Assembly: GCF_001263355.1 (NCBI RefSeq)
Contig: NZ_LGYO01000002.1
Coordinates: forward strand, 1-64,000
DNA length: 64,000 bases
Reading direction: 5' to 3'
Source: Acetobacterium bakii
Lineage (GTDB): Bacteria > Bacillota > Clostridia > Eubacteriales > Eubacteriaceae
The notes under the pieces were generated by a model. That model saw only the letters and a list, made by a program, of their open reading frames with translations. It did no database searches and was not told the origin of the DNA. This document shows positions 8,596 to 18,769 of this stretch, piece after piece. Both the position numbers and the translations under genes were made by a program. Each line of letters opens with the position of its first letter. Position 1 is the first letter of the stretch.

Positions 8596-8700
8596 TCACA
8601 TCATAATCAGAAAGGTCATCACATAAAATAATGCTATGAGAATAAGAACTGCCAGCAGTTCAATCATCAGTCCTTTAATTTCACTTTTTTTTAATTGCAT
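8596..8700 (-). CDS. 34-residue single-pass membrane peptide between trkA and trkH
   Basis: An ATG at 8700, one base from the stop of the second trkA gene, opens a 34-codon frame: a basic N terminus (MQLKKSEIKG) followed by a ~24-residue hydrophobic helix (MIELLAVLILIALFYVMTF) and a TGA at 8596, 4 bases before trkH. AGGAAAAT just upstream can serve as ribosome site. The size, single helix and position ahead of the pore subunit recall KdpF in the Kdp complex, which is encoded in the same window. I infer a structural peptide for the Trk complex. It is not similar in sequence to KdpF beyond hydrophobicity. Confidence 0.65.
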   Translation of the reverse strand: MQLKKSEIKGLMIELLAVLILIALFYVMTFLIMM

Positions 8701-8701
8701 T

Positions 8702-9367
8702 TTATTTTCCTCCGCTCAATAGATGTTTTTTCAGCTTTAATAATGCCGGCTGGTTGGTGATTACCAGAACTTTATCATCTACCGTAAATTGAGTATCTCC
8801 TCTCGGATATATTACTTTTTTATTTCTGAGAATTGATGTGATGACACATTCTTCCGGCAATTCGATATCTCTGACATAACTATTATCCCACTTATCACCG
8901 GAATGAACCACTATCTCAACTAATATCATGGCTCCCCGTTCAAAGGTATGGATCAACTTAAAGTTATCCTTGTCGAATTCGTATTCAATGAGATTTGCGA
9001 TAACCTCGGTGCTGCAAACTGTTTTATCAACGCCAAGGGCCTTAAACATAGCAATATTTTTAGGATTGTTAATGCGGGCGATTGTTTTATTAATATCAAA
9101 ACTGACTTTCGCGATTTCGCAGATCACCAAATTCTCTTCATCCGTCCCGGTTACCGCTGCAATTATTTCGGCCTCCTGAATACCCGCATCTTTTAAGACC
9201 TCTAAATCCGTGCCGTCTCCGCAAATAATTTCAGCATCTATATCTTCAGCAATTTTCAGGCAGATATTCTTTTCTCTCTCAATTAAGACAACATGGTGAC
9301 CTCTTTTTTTAAGCGTGCGCAGTAAATAATAACCGACTTTTCCCCCACCAATAATAATGGATTTCAT
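8702..9367 (-). CDS. trkA: TrkA-family RCK potassium-channel regulatory subunit (second copy)
   Basis: A 221-residue protein with a Rossmann N domain (MKSIIIGGGKVGYYL, dinucleotide loop GGGKVG, acidic strand end VVLIE) and a TrkA-C domain from about residue 140 (ELPEECVITSILR, FTVDDKVLVIT). It binds NAD(H) or ATP and gates the TrkH pore from the cytoplasm. It overlaps the upstream paralogue by 4 bases (ATGA). Two separate, non-identical RCK subunits suggest a mixed ring, or a tandem of the arrangement fused in E. coli TrkA; this is inference. Confidence 0.88.
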   Translation of the reverse strand: MKSIIIGGGKVGYYLLRTLKKRGHHVVLIEREKNICLKIAEDIDAEIICGDGTDLEVLKDAGIQEAEIIAAVTGTDEENLVICEIAKVSFDINKTIARINNPKNIAMFKALGVDKTVCSTEVIANLIEYEFDKDNFKLIHTFERGAMILVEIVVHSGDKWDNSYVRDIELPEECVITSILRNKKVIYPRGDTQFTVDDKVLVITNQPALLKLKKHLLSGGK

Positions 9368-10017
9368 AGCGTCAACTCCTTAGCAAGTGATATGATCAGC
9401 TTCTCTTTATATTTTTTATTAATGGTGCAGATGATTTTTGATCCGTGGGGAACATAGTCTTCTCTTTTGGGAATTATGAATTCCCCATCTATTTCCACTC
9501 CTGATATGATACAGGCATACTTTTCTTCGATGGCTTTTACGGTACAGAATTTTCCTTTACGAACCGTTAATTCGATAATTTCAGTGTCTTTGCCGATGGT
9601 TGCAAGAACGTCCAGGCTTTTTATGCTTATTTTCCTTTTCAAAATTTCAACTCCCAATTGGGTCGGACAAATGGTTTCAATTTCTAACATATCATAAATA
9701 TATTTTCGGTTGGGATCCCCCACTCGGGCAATGATTCGGGGTACCCTGTAAATTTTTCTGGCGATCAGTGATACGGTTATATTGATATTATCGTCCGCGG
9801 TCACTGCTACAACAAAATCCGCATGGTCAATTCCTGCTTCCATTAAATGATCCTGATCATACTCAATTCCTTTGATTTTTGTTCCGTTAAACCCACTTCC
9901 CAGAACACTCAATTTTTCGCTGTCATGGTCAACTATAGAGATATCATGACCATTAATCGACAATTCTTTTGCCAGGGTACCGCCTAGCTTTCCGCAGCCA
10001 ATTATAATTATATGCAT
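9364..10017 (-). CDS. trkA: TrkA-family RCK potassium-channel regulatory subunit (first copy)
   Basis: A 217-residue protein with the Rossmann loop GCGKLGG at residues 7-13, the acidic strand end SIVDHD, and a TrkA-C domain in the last ~80 residues (VRKGKFCTVKAIEEKY, IPKREDYVPHGSKII). It is the first gene of the leftward Trk operon, with AGGAGT about 8 bases before its ATG. It diverges from the kdp operon across about 420 bases, so two potassium systems are read from one intergenic region. Confidence 0.88.
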   Translation of the reverse strand: MHIIIIGCGKLGGTLAKELSINGHDISIVDHDSEKLSVLGSGFNGTKIKGIEYDQDHLMEAGIDHADFVVAVTADDNINITVSLIARKIYRVPRIIARVGDPNRKYIYDMLEIETICPTQLGVEILKRKISIKSLDVLATIGKDTEIIELTVRKGKFCTVKAIEEKYACIISGVEIDGEFIIPKREDYVPHGSKIICTINKKYKEKLIISLAKELTL

Positions 10018-10436
10018 TTCATACTCCTATCCTCTAATAACTAAGTTATATCGACTCAAAATACAGGCAGGACTGAAAAATATATGAATGTGTTTTTCTC
10101 AAAATCTTATTCGCATTTCACCGCGCGCTGTTATTTTTTCTCTTACATGAAAATTATCATAATTCTTATAAAGTTTGTATAAAGAAGTTGGCCCGATATA
10201 TAAATTTACCATTAAAGTCACTTATTGCTAACTGATGTAAACGGTTATATCCCTAATTTATAACTTTTACGCTGAAATATCACTAGATTCATGGCCATTC
10301 AAAGTACCCACAATAAAACGTTTTCTGCTTCTTAATAGAATCTTTATCTCTCAGCCTATTTCGATATGCCAAATTAATTGAAAAATAAATATAATAGAAC
10401 CATAAAGAAAATACTTTTATTCAGGAGGAAATTAAC
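10018..10436. other. Divergent control region between the Trk and kdp operons
   Basis: No gene is seen. A TATAAT at 10390-10395 may be the -10 of the rightward kdp transcript, with no good -35, as expected for an activator-dependent (KdpE) promoter. I looked for the ydaO c-di-AMP riboswitch, which often precedes potassium genes in Firmicutes, and did not find its conserved core. Confidence 0.4.
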
Positions 10437-10826
10437 ATGACCAACGATCAGAATGTCTTTTACGACTCTATCGATGCGGCAAAAAAAGCATTAAAAGAAG
10501 GGGATTATACTACTGCGGAAGAAAGCATTAAAAAAGCGATGATTGAAAATCCTCATTCACCAGCTGTTCATAACTTGTACGGTATTTTAGAAGAGTTATT
10601 AAAGGAAGATAATTTAGCCCACAAGCATTATCGGGCCGCTTATGCTCTGGATCCCACCTATAAGCCGGCGATTCGAAATTTGGAAAGAATAACAGCTTTT
10701 GAAGTCCGGAACAGTAAAAAACACATTGATTTTGGTGATCAACCGGAAGATGAAGAAGATACTTTATACATAATTGAGTATGACCAAAACCATGTTGGTC
10801 ATTTACGAAAAAAAGATAGGAAGTGA
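10437..10826 (+). CDS. TPR-repeat protein leading the kdp operon
   Basis: A 129-residue protein with two to three tetratricopeptide repeats between residues ~12 and 85 (AKKALKEGDYTTAEESIKKA, NPHSPAVHNLYGILEE, LAHKHYRAAYALDPTYKPA), then an acidic linker and a short C-terminal strand segment (DTLYIIEYDQNHVGHLRKK). AGGAGG lies 8 bases before the ATG. It ends 4 bases before kdpF, so it is the first gene of the kdp transcript. TPR domains bind proteins. This one may scaffold KdpD/KdpE or the pump, but that is inferred from position alone and is not a usual kdp gene. Confidence 0.75.
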   Translation: MTNDQNVFYDSIDAAKKALKEGDYTTAEESIKKAMIENPHSPAVHNLYGILEELLKEDNLAHKHYRAAYALDPTYKPAIRNLERITAFEVRNSKKHIDFGDQPEDEEDTLYIIEYDQNHVGHLRKKDRK

Positions 10827-10830
10827 CAAA

Positions 10831-10920
10831 ATGAACGTTATTTTAGTAATTTCAGGACTCATTGCACTGATGTTACTGATTTATCTTGTTTATGTGCTGT
10901 TTAAGGGTGATGAATTATGA
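10831..10920 (+). CDS. kdpF: KdpF, small stabilising subunit of the K+-ATPase
   Basis: A 29-residue peptide with one membrane helix (residues ~3-24, [20 protein letters not shown]) and a polar end (FKGDEL). It lies immediately before kdpA and overlaps its start (ATGA). KdpF stabilises the KdpABC complex in E. coli. Size, helix and location fit well. Confidence 0.85.
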   Translation: MNVILVISGLIALMLLIYLVYVLFKGDEL

Positions 10921-12605
10921 CCCAGATAGTGATACAGGATACGTTGTTTTTGATAATACTGGTTGCTCTGTCAGTTCCTTTGGGAAGTTATATTTACAAG
11001 GTAATGGCAGGAAAAGCGGTATTTTTATCCCGGGTGATCGCTCCGATTGAAGGCGGTATCTATAAATTAATGAGCATTGCCGACGAAGACGAGATGAGTC
11101 CCAAAGACTATATTTTCGCTGTTATTGTTTTTAGTATTTTCGGACTTATCTTAGTTTTTGGGATCCAAATGCTGCAATTTTTCCTGCCCTTTAACCCCGA
11201 AAATTTCCACGCCCCCAGCTGGGATCTTGCCTTTAATACTGCGGCCAGCTTTGTCTCCAATACTAATTGGCAAGCCTATTCCGGGGAGTCGAGTTTATCG
11301 TATTTCACCCAGGCGGTGGGCTTATGTGTCCAGAATTTTTTATCGGCAGCAACCGGAATTGCGGTATTGTTTGCGTTGATCAGAGGTTTTGTAGCCACCA
11401 AGAAAACAACCATCGGGAACTTTTGGAAGGATTTAATCCGCGTCCTTCTCTATGTACTGATTCCCTTATCATTGGTACTGGCACTGTTACTGGTATCCCA
11501 GGGAGTCGTTCAAACGTTGAGTCCTTATGGAGAAGTTGTTTCACTTGAAAGCGGAACTGTTCAGACCATCCCATTGGGTCCGGCCGCAAGCCAGATTGCC
11601 ATTAAACAGCTCGGTACAAACGGGGGTGGTTTTTTCGGACTGAACTCAGCTTTCCCGCTTGAAAATCCAACAGCCCTGACAAATTTCTTACAGCTGTTAT
11701 CAATTTTATTGATTCCGGCAGCGCTTTGCGTTTCATTTGGAAAAGCGGTAAAAGACAGCAACCAGGGCCGAGCCATCTATGCGGTTATGCTGATTCTCTT
11801 TGTGGCCGCGCTTGCCGCCGTCACCATTAATGAATACTATGCCGGACCGACTTTTCAGGGCGTTATGGCATCAGGCAGTATGGAGGGCAAGGAAATCATT
11901 CATGGCGTCGGCACCTCGGCTTTATGGGGCACTGCCACCACGGCGGCATCTAATGGCTCGGTTAACGCCATGCATGATAGTTTCACCCCTCTTAGCGGCA
12001 TGGTGCTGATGTTTTTAATGCAGATCGGTGAAGTTGTCTTTGGAGGCGTTGGCAGCGGCTTATATGGGATGATTGCTTTTGTCATTCTGACGGTTTTTAT
12101 TGCCGGGTTAATGGTTGGCCGTACTCCCGAATATCTAGGAAAGAAAATTGAGCCTTTTGATATGAAGATGATCGCTCTAATTGTGCTTGTACCACCGGTT
12201 TTCACGTTGTTGGGAACGGCTTTTGCGGTTTTGATGCCCCAGGCAAGCTCCTGGCTGTCAAATTCCGGAGCCCATGGCTTTTCTGAACTGCTTTATGCTT
12301 TTACGTCAATGGGAAACAATAATGGCAGTGCCTTTGGCGGTTTTTCCGCCAACAGTATCTTCACTAATATGGTTGGCGGTATGATTATGCTTATGGTACG
12401 TTTTGTGCCCATGATAGCAGTTATCTTGTTAGCAGGTAATCTATCAAATAAAAAAACTGTCGCAGCCAGTGATGGCACCCTTTCAACCAGCGATTTGTTA
12501 TTTATGGGGCTGCTTATTGCCATTATTGTGTTAATCGGCGCACTCAGCTTTTTGCCTGCTCTGGCATTGGGTCCGATTGCAGATTTCTTTACAACCATTA
12601 AATGA
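10917..12605 (+). CDS. kdpA: Potassium-transporting ATPase subunit KdpA
   Basis: A 562-residue polytopic protein related to SKT channels, forming the K+ selectivity path of the high-affinity Kdp pump. Pore-loop motifs are visible ([51 protein letters not shown]), each holding a filter glycine. Length matches the family. The start overlaps kdpF. The next gene, kdpB, begins 11 bases after the stop. Confidence 0.96.
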   Translation: MTQIVIQDTLFLIILVALSVPLGSYIYKVMAGKAVFLSRVIAPIEGGIYKLMSIADEDEMSPKDYIFAVIVFSIFGLILVFGIQMLQFFLPFNPENFHAPSWDLAFNTAASFVSNTNWQAYSGESSLSYFTQAVGLCVQNFLSAATGIAVLFALIRGFVATKKTTIGNFWKDLIRVLLYVLIPLSLVLALLLVSQGVVQTLSPYGEVVSLESGTVQTIPLGPAASQIAIKQLGTNGGGFFGLNSAFPLENPTALTNFLQLLSILLIPAALCVSFGKAVKDSNQGRAIYAVMLILFVAALAAVTINEYYAGPTFQGVMASGSMEGKEIIHGVGTSALWGTATTAASNGSVNAMHDSFTPLSGMVLMFLMQIGEVVFGGVGSGLYGMIAFVILTVFIAGLMVGRTPEYLGKKIEPFDMKMIALIVLVPPVFTLLGTAFAVLMPQASSWLSNSGAHGFSELLYAFTSMGNNNGSAFGGFSANSIFTNMVGGMIMLMVRFVPMIAVILLAGNLSNKKTVAASDGTLSTSDLLFMGLLIAIIVLIGALSFLPALALGPIADFFTTIK

Positions 12606-12615
12606 GGTGATTAAA

Positions 12616-14670
12616 TTGGATAATAATCTAAACAAAAATATATTTACTGACGCAATCAAACAATCTTTTGCCAAATTAACGCCACGGATTCAGGTTAAAA
12701 ATCCGGTTATGTTAGTAGTCTATGTCGGGGCAATTATGACAACAATGCTTTTCTTCCTAAGTTTTGCCGGAATTAATGATGAGACCGCCGGTTATACCCT
12801 GGCAATTGCTTTAATCCTCTGGTTTACCGTTCTATTTGCTAATTTTGCTGAAGCCATTGCCGAAGGAAGAGGCCGAGCCCAGGCAGACAGTTTAAGAAGT
12901 GCCCGAAAAGATGTCACCGCCAGAAAGTTAAAATCCACATCCAATTTGGCTAACTTTACCGAAGTTCTTTCAAATACTTTGAAAAAAGGCGATGTGGTTT
13001 ATGTTAAATCCGGAGAGCAGATCCCTATGGATGGTGACGTCATTGATGGGGCTGCCTCAGTGGACGAAAGTGCCATCACCGGAGAATCTGCTCCGGTCAT
13101 TCGGGAGTCCGGAGGTGATCGCAGCGCCGTCACCGGAGGAACAACCCTGTTATCCGACTGGCTTGTGATCCGCGTAACCGCAGAAGCCGGGGAAAGTTTT
13201 CTTGATAAAATGATTGCCATGGTAGAAGGTGCCTCCAGAAAAAAAACTCCTAACGAAATCGCTCTGCAAATATTACTCGTTACACTTACCATTATTTTTT
13301 TGGTGGTTACGGCAACGCTGCTGCCATTTTCCTATTTTGCAAGTGAACAGGCTAACGCCGGAGCACCAATTTCAGTCACCAATGTGATCGCTTTACTTGT
13401 TTGTCTGGCACCCACAACCATCGGCGCACTGCTTTCTTCCATCGGAATTGCCGGGATGAGTCGGCTTAATCAGGCCAACGTACTGGCCATGAGTGGCCGT
13501 GCCATTGAAGCGGCGGGCGATGTGGATGTGCTTTTACTGGATAAGACCGGAACCATAACCCTTGGCAACCGGCAGGCAAGCGTGTTTATTCCCTTAACCG
13601 GCGTAACCGAAAAAGAGCTTGCCGATGCTGCCCAGCTTTCCTCCCTGGCAGATGAAACCGCCGAAGGTCGAAGCATTGTCGTTCTCGCCAAAAAACGCTT
13701 TGATATCCGCGGCCGTGACCTCACTAAGCTTGATGCAACATTTGTGGCCTTCACTGCCAAAACAAGAATGAGCGGGATTGACTATCAGGGAAATGAGATC
13801 CGTAAGGGTGCTGCCGAAGCGGTAAAGACATTTGTGGAAGAAAAAAACGGAGATTATCCTGAGGAATGCAATCAAATTGTTAAAAAAGTTGCCGGAGATG
13901 GCGGAACACCGCTTGTGGTTGCTCGAAATAATGTTATATTAGGGGTTATTTATCTCAAAGACATCGTCAAGAATGGTGTTAAAGAACGCTTTGAGGATTT
14001 GCGAAAAATGGGTATAAAAACCATTATGATCACCGGCGATAATCCCATGACCGCCGCCGCCATCGCTGCCGAAGCCGGTGTGGATGATTTTCTGGCCGAA
14101 GCAACCCCGGAAGCCAAACTTAAATTAATCCGCGACTACCAGGCCAAGGGCCATCTAGTCGCGATGACCGGCGACGGAACAAATGATGCTCCGGCTCTCG
14201 CCCAGGCAGATGTTGCGGTGGCAATGAACACCGGGACCCAGGCTGCCAAGGAAGCCGGAAATATGGTTGACTTGGATTCAAGCCCAACAAAACTTATTGA
14301 TATCGTGAGAATTGGAAAGCAGCTTTTAATGACCCGGGGAGCGCTGACAACATTTAGTGTCTCCAATGATTTGGCCAAATATTTTGCGATCATCCCAGTC
14401 TTGTTTTTTGGCATTTACCCCCAGCTTGCAGCACTGAATATTATGGGGCTGACCAGTGCAACCAGTGCGATTTTATCGGCGATTATATACAATGCTCTGA
14501 TTATTATCGCTTTGATTCCACTGGCCTTGAAGGGTGTTAGATATCATGAAATGGCGGCGGGAAAGTTGTTAAAAAGAAATATGCTTATTTATGGACTGGG
14601 AGGACTTATGGCGCCTTTTGTGGCAATTAAACTGATTGACATGTTGTTGACCGCAAGTGGTCTGGTGTGA
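12616..14670 (+). CDS. kdpB: Potassium-transporting ATPase P-type subunit KdpB
   Basis: A 684-residue P-type ATPase. The start chosen is TTG at 12616 because GAGGTG (12604-12609) is 6 bases away; an in-frame ATG at 12577 lies inside kdpA and has no site. Motifs: TGES in the actuator domain, DKTGTIT with the phosphorylated Asp309, and [10 protein letters not shown] in the hinge. KdpB hydrolyses ATP to drive K+ into the cell through KdpA. It overlaps no gene; kdpC starts 10 bases after its stop. Confidence 0.96.
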   Translation: MDNNLNKNIFTDAIKQSFAKLTPRIQVKNPVMLVVYVGAIMTTMLFFLSFAGINDETAGYTLAIALILWFTVLFANFAEAIAEGRGRAQADSLRSARKDVTARKLKSTSNLANFTEVLSNTLKKGDVVYVKSGEQIPMDGDVIDGAASVDESAITGESAPVIRESGGDRSAVTGGTTLLSDWLVIRVTAEAGESFLDKMIAMVEGASRKKTPNEIALQILLVTLTIIFLVVTATLLPFSYFASEQANAGAPISVTNVIALLVCLAPTTIGALLSSIGIAGMSRLNQANVLAMSGRAIEAAGDVDVLLLDKTGTITLGNRQASVFIPLTGVTEKELADAAQLSSLADETAEGRSIVVLAKKRFDIRGRDLTKLDATFVAFTAKTRMSGIDYQGNEIRKGAAEAVKTFVEEKNGDYPEECNQIVKKVAGDGGTPLVVARNNVILGVIYLKDIVKNGVKERFEDLRKMGIKTIMITGDNPMTAAAIAAEAGVDDFLAEATPEAKLKLIRDYQAKGHLVAMTGDGTNDAPALAQADVAVAMNTGTQAAKEAGNMVDLDSSPTKLIDIVRIGKQLLMTRGALTTFSVSNDLAKYFAIIPVLFFGIYPQLAALNIMGLTSATSAILSAIIYNALIIIALIPLALKGVRYHEMAAGKLLKRNMLIYGLGGLMAPFVAIKLIDMLLTASGLV

Positions 14671-14680
14671 GGTGAAAAAA

Positions 14681-15247
14681 ATGATAAAAAAATTGATAGC
14701 AAGTTTTAGACCGGCATTGATGTGTTTATTAGTCGTAACCATCCTCTGTGGTTTTATTTATCCAGTATTTGTAACAGGTATTGCACAAATTGCATTTCCA
14801 AATCAGGCAAATGGTAGTATCATTACAATAACAGAAGAAAATGGCACCCCAAAGGATGTTGGTTCCGTATTGATTGGCCAGGAATTTACAAAACCGGAAT
14901 ATCTTATCGGCAGGCCAATGGGAACTACTAACCTATCGCCGGTCAGTGAGGAGCAGCGTAAGCTGGTAGCTCAGCGCATCGCCTGGTGGCAGGCCTTTGA
15001 TCCTGAAAATAAAGCAGTCATCCCCATGGACTTAGTCACAGCATCTGGCAGTGGTGTTGATCCTAATATTTCTCCGGAAGCAGCCGAATATCAGGTGGCC
15101 CGGATTGCCCGGGAACGAAACATTTCTGAAGAATCGGTTAGAAAAATAATCAATCAATATACCACTGAAAAATTATTAGGCTTTTGGGGCGAACCCGCAG
15201 TTCATGTACTAAAGGTAAACCTAGCCCTAGATGGATTAATTCAGTAA
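14681..15247 (+). CDS. kdpC: Potassium-transporting ATPase subunit KdpC
   Basis: A 188-residue protein with one N-terminal membrane helix (residues ~12-35) and an extracytoplasmic domain with the family pattern (IGQEFTKPEYLIGRP near residue 65, GSGVDPNISPEAA near 125). The ATG at 14681 is preferred over an in-frame start at 14657 because GAGGTG lies 6-7 bases before it. KdpC is required for assembly and ATP binding of the pump. Confidence 0.94.
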   Translation: MIKKLIASFRPALMCLLVVTILCGFIYPVFVTGIAQIAFPNQANGSIITITEENGTPKDVGSVLIGQEFTKPEYLIGRPMGTTNLSPVSEEQRKLVAQRIAWWQAFDPENKAVIPMDLVTASGSGVDPNISPEAAEYQVARIARERNISEESVRKIINQYTTEKLLGFWGEPAVHVLKVNLALDGLIQ

Positions 15248-15275
15248 AAATAAAATGAATCAAGGTGGAAGTTTA

Positions 15276-17987
15276 ATGGTGGATTTAAGAGATATGCGAC
15301 CCAATCCTGATGACATTCTGGAAGATTTATTTGGAAACGAAAAAAATAGAAAAGGACGTCTGGAAATCTTTTTCGGTTATGCGGCCGGAGTGGGAAAAAC
15401 CTATGCCATGCTTGATGATGCCCAAGAACAAATAAAGTGCGGCGTCGATGTTTTAGTTGGTTATATAGAGCAGCATACCAGACCGGAAACCATCGAGTTA
15501 ATGGCCGGTTTGCCAATATTGCCGCCTAAAATTGTGGAATATCGAAAGATTCAGCTTAATGAATTTGATCTGGATGCTGCTCTTAAACGAAAACCGGAAT
15601 TGGTGCTGGTGGATGAACTGGCGCATACCAATGCTCCGGGGATGCGTAATAAAAAACGCTATCAGGATATTGAGGAACTGCTCAATGCCGGAATTGATGT
15701 TTTTACCACTCTTAATGTCCAGCATCTTGAAAGTCTGAATGATATTGTCCAGAATATTACCAGGATTAACGTCCAGGAAACCATCCCCGACAAGCTGTTT
15801 AATGAGGCGGATAAGGTTCGGTTAATCGATATCGAACCGGATGAACTGCTGCGACGATTTGAAAACGGAAAAATTTACCGTCCGGAGCGCACCGAAAAAG
15901 CCCTGGAACATTTTTTTACAAAAGAAAACCTGCGCCTCCTGCGGGAGATCGCCACCCGAAAAGCGGCAAACAGGATCAGTCATGATAACCAAAATGAACC
16001 CCGATTATCTCAAAAAATGGCTAATATTAAATTGTTGGTTTGCATCAGTGCTTCGCCCTCATCGGCAAAATGCATCCGCTGGACCGAAAGAACTGCTGAA
16101 GCGTTTCGAGCCCCATGGACAGCGGTTTATGTTGAAACCATGGAAAGCGATTCTCTCACTGACCTTGAAAAGCGGAGCATCCGGGAAAATTTAGCCCTGG
16201 CCGAACGATTAGGCGCTGAAATCGTAACCCTTAATGGCTATGATGTGGCAACTGTCATTGCTGAATATGCCAAACTTTCAGGGATTACCAATATCGTCAT
16301 CGGTAAAAGCCGAAACAGAAAAACAATTGGCAATCTTTTTAAACCAAGTCTGGAAGATAAGCTGATTACCCTGCTGTCAAGCATTGAAATTCATATTATA
16401 CCAGGAAACGTTGTCGCTAATAAAAATACCTTATCTAAACGAAAAAGAATCCGCATCGGCCAAAACCTATTTTGGTCCTGGCAGGATGGGCTTAAAACAC
16501 TGGGGCTGCTCATAGGCTCAACGCTGCTGTCGTTGCTGCTTCAGTCACTAAACATCAGTGATCAAAATATTATTATGGTGTATATCTTATCGGTGCTGAT
16601 TATTTCCCGAGTAACCACCGGTTATCTATATGGCATCATCGCTTCTGGTTTAACGGTGCTTATTTTTAATTATTTTTTCACCGTTCCCTACTACACCCTC
16701 CATGCCATCCAAGAGGGATACCCCATTACCTTTATTATTATGCTATTGGTGGCATTAATAACCAGTGCCTTAACGGTTCGGATCAAGACCCAGGCGCGGC
16801 TTGCGGTGGAAAGAGAACATCGGACCGAAGTGCTTTATGAGATTAACAAAAAGTTGCTTGCCTCCGCAGACTTACAAAGTACCATAACATTGATCAATGA
16901 CTATATGGCTCAGATTTTTGGACGTTCCGCTATTTTTTATGCCCAGGATCCCATGGAAAACATAACACCAACTTTTTTGCAATCGCCGTTGGATTCGGAT
17001 GCGTCATTCCTCTTATCCGAAGATGAGCGAGCAGTGGCTCATTGGGTATTTATGAACAAAAAATCCGCCGGCGCCGGAACCGATACCCTGATGGGCGCTG
17101 GTGCTTTTTATATGCCCATTGTTTCCCAGGGTAAAGTTTTAGGTGTTATTGGTTTATCCTGCTCAAATGGAAACCTCTCTCAAAACAACCGTTTATTTTT
17201 ACGGATAATCACTTCCCAGCTAGAGATGGCTTTAGAACGCCATTACCTCTCAAATGAACAAAGACGTGCATCGATTGAATCCGAAAAAGAAAAGTTGCGA
17301 AGCAATCTTCTGCGGGGGATATCCCACGACCTGCGGACGCCACTCACGGGCATATTAGGAGCAAGTTCTGCGATTTTAGAAAATGGCACCGCCCTGGACA
17401 AAGAAACTCAGGACACCTTGGTCGCGAATATAAAAGAAGATGCCCAGTGGCTTATCCGGATGGTGGAAAATCTTTTATCAGTTACCCGGATTAATGAAGG
17501 ACCCATGAATGTCAGGAAAACACCCGAAGCAGCCGAAGAAATTGTGGCCGAGGCCATTAGTCGTATCCGCAAACGATTTTCCAGTCGAAAAATAACCGTA
17601 AAGGTACCCAATGAACTGCTACTGGTACCCATGGACGGAACCCTGATTGAACAGGTTATCATTAACCTGCTTGAAAATGCCGTGAAGCACTCCCCTGAGC
17701 GTTCAACCATTGAGGTAGACGTAAGAAAAACAAAAAACCAAGCCGTCTTTGAGGTGAGTGATCAAGGCTCTGGCATAAGTGATCAGGATTATCCCTATTT
17801 GTTTGAATCCTATGTTCCTGATGGCAAACGAAGCACCGATTCATCCAGAGGGATGGGCATTGGATTGTCCATTTGCAAGTCCATCGTCAATGCCCATAAC
17901 GGCAAAATAGAAGCAGAAAATAAAAAAAACGGCGGGGCGATATTCCGGTTTACGCTGCCCCTGGAAGGAAGTGAAGATAATGGATAA
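15276..17987 (+). CDS. kdpD: KdpD sensor histidine kinase
   Basis: A 903-residue sensor. In order: KdpD N domain with a Walker A loop (GYAAGVGKTYAML, ~residue 36), a USP-like domain (~245-365), four membrane helices (~395-500), a GAF-type region (~525-660), and a kinase core with the phospho-acceptor His in RGISHDLRTPLTG and ATP-binding N, G1 and G2 boxes (INLLENAVKHS, DQGSGI, GMGIGLSI). AAGGTGG (15262-15268) fixes the start at 15276 rather than 15255. It senses K+ limitation or osmotic stress and phosphorylates KdpE. It overlaps kdpE by 8 bases. Confidence 0.95.
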   Translation: MVDLRDMRPNPDDILEDLFGNEKNRKGRLEIFFGYAAGVGKTYAMLDDAQEQIKCGVDVLVGYIEQHTRPETIELMAGLPILPPKIVEYRKIQLNEFDLDAALKRKPELVLVDELAHTNAPGMRNKKRYQDIEELLNAGIDVFTTLNVQHLESLNDIVQNITRINVQETIPDKLFNEADKVRLIDIEPDELLRRFENGKIYRPERTEKALEHFFTKENLRLLREIATRKAANRISHDNQNEPRLSQKMANIKLLVCISASPSSAKCIRWTERTAEAFRAPWTAVYVETMESDSLTDLEKRSIRENLALAERLGAEIVTLNGYDVATVIAEYAKLSGITNIVIGKSRNRKTIGNLFKPSLEDKLITLLSSIEIHIIPGNVVANKNTLSKRKRIRIGQNLFWSWQDGLKTLGLLIGSTLLSLLLQSLNISDQNIIMVYILSVLIISRVTTGYLYGIIASGLTVLIFNYFFTVPYYTLHAIQEGYPITFIIMLLVALITSALTVRIKTQARLAVEREHRTEVLYEINKKLLASADLQSTITLINDYMAQIFGRSAIFYAQDPMENITPTFLQSPLDSDASFLLSEDERAVAHWVFMNKKSAGAGTDTLMGAGAFYMPIVSQGKVLGVIGLSCSNGNLSQNNRLFLRIITSQLEMALERHYLSNEQRRASIESEKEKLRSNLLRGISHDLRTPLTGILGASSAILENGTALDKETQDTLVANIKEDAQWLIRMVENLLSVTRINEGPMNVRKTPEAAEEIVAEAISRIRKRFSSRKITVKVPNELLLVPMDGTLIEQVIINLLENAVKHSPERSTIEVDVRKTKNQAVFEVSDQGSGISDQDYPYLFESYVPDGKRSTDSSRGMGIGLSICKSIVNAHNGKIEAENKKNGGAIFRFTLPLEGSEDNG

Positions 17988-18687
17988 CAAATCAGTGATC
18001 CTCATTATTGAAGATGAAAAAGGAATCGCAAATTTTATTTCCGCCATCCTAAAAGCCAATGACTACAAGGTGATCAAGGCTGATTCCGGTAAAGACGGGA
18101 TTTCAATGGCCGCCTCCTATTCCCCGGATTTAATTTTGCTTGATCTCGGCCTGCCGGATATGGATGGGATCGATGTATTAAAAAACATTCGGGAATGGAC
18201 AAACATACCCGTTGTGGTGGTATCAGCCAGGGGGCATGAACGGGAAAAAGTTGAAGCCCTTGATTTAGGTGCTGATGACTATATTACAAAACCATTTGGA
18301 ACATCCGAACTGCTGGCAAGAATACGAACGGGAATTCGCCACAGCGAAAAACATATGGGTGGAAATTTATTGGCGCCCAGCAGCCTCACAGTTGGTGAAT
18401 TCAGAATTGATTTCGATAAAAGATTGGTATCTGTTGCCGGGAAAGCCGTTCATCTTACTCCCATAGAATATAAAATCATCGTTTTGCTATCCCAAAATAT
18501 TGGAAAAGTATTAACCCATGATTTTATTATTAAAGAAGTTTGGGGGCCATACACCAACGAGATCCAGGCACTGAGAGTCAACATGGCAAATATCCGCCGC
18601 AAGATCGAAGAAAACCCTGCCGAACCCCAATATATTGTAACCCAGGTTGGTGTCGGGTATCGCATGGTGGAAGAATTGGAAAAATAA
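17980..18687 (+). CDS. kdpE: KdpE response regulator
   Basis: A 235-residue OmpR-class regulator: receiver domain with acidic pocket (IIEDEKG), phosphorylated Asp in LILLDLGLPDMDG, Thr/Ser and Lys (ADDYITKPF), then a winged-helix DNA-binding domain (LTPIEYKIIVLL, ALRVNMANIRRKIE, YRMVEE). ATG at 17980 is used; a GTG nine bases upstream is too close to the GGAAGG site. It should activate the kdp promoter upstream of the TPR gene. Confidence 0.94.
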   Translation: MDNKSVILIIEDEKGIANFISAILKANDYKVIKADSGKDGISMAASYSPDLILLDLGLPDMDGIDVLKNIREWTNIPVVVVSARGHEREKVEALDLGADDYITKPFGTSELLARIRTGIRHSEKHMGGNLLAPSSLTVGEFRIDFDKRLVSVAGKAVHLTPIEYKIIVLLSQNIGKVLTHDFIIKEVWGPYTNEIQALRVNMANIRRKIEENPAEPQYIVTQVGVGYRMVEELEK

Positions 18688-18718
18688 AAAAACGACGAAA
18701 AAACATCCATCGTTTTTT
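18686..18718 (+). terminator. Intrinsic terminator of the kdp operon
   Basis: AAAAAACGA pairs with TCGTTTTTT across a 15-base loop, beginning at the kdpE stop codon. The stem is A/T-rich and the loop is long, so strength is moderate. Confidence 0.55.
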
Positions 18719-18769
18719 CTGATTTATTCGCTTATGAGAAGATTAAAGATCTTCACCTTAACGTTTATT

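Noticed and set aside
10018-10436. ydaO-type c-di-AMP riboswitch before the potassium operons
   Set aside because: The conserved core segments and their spacing were not found on either strand.
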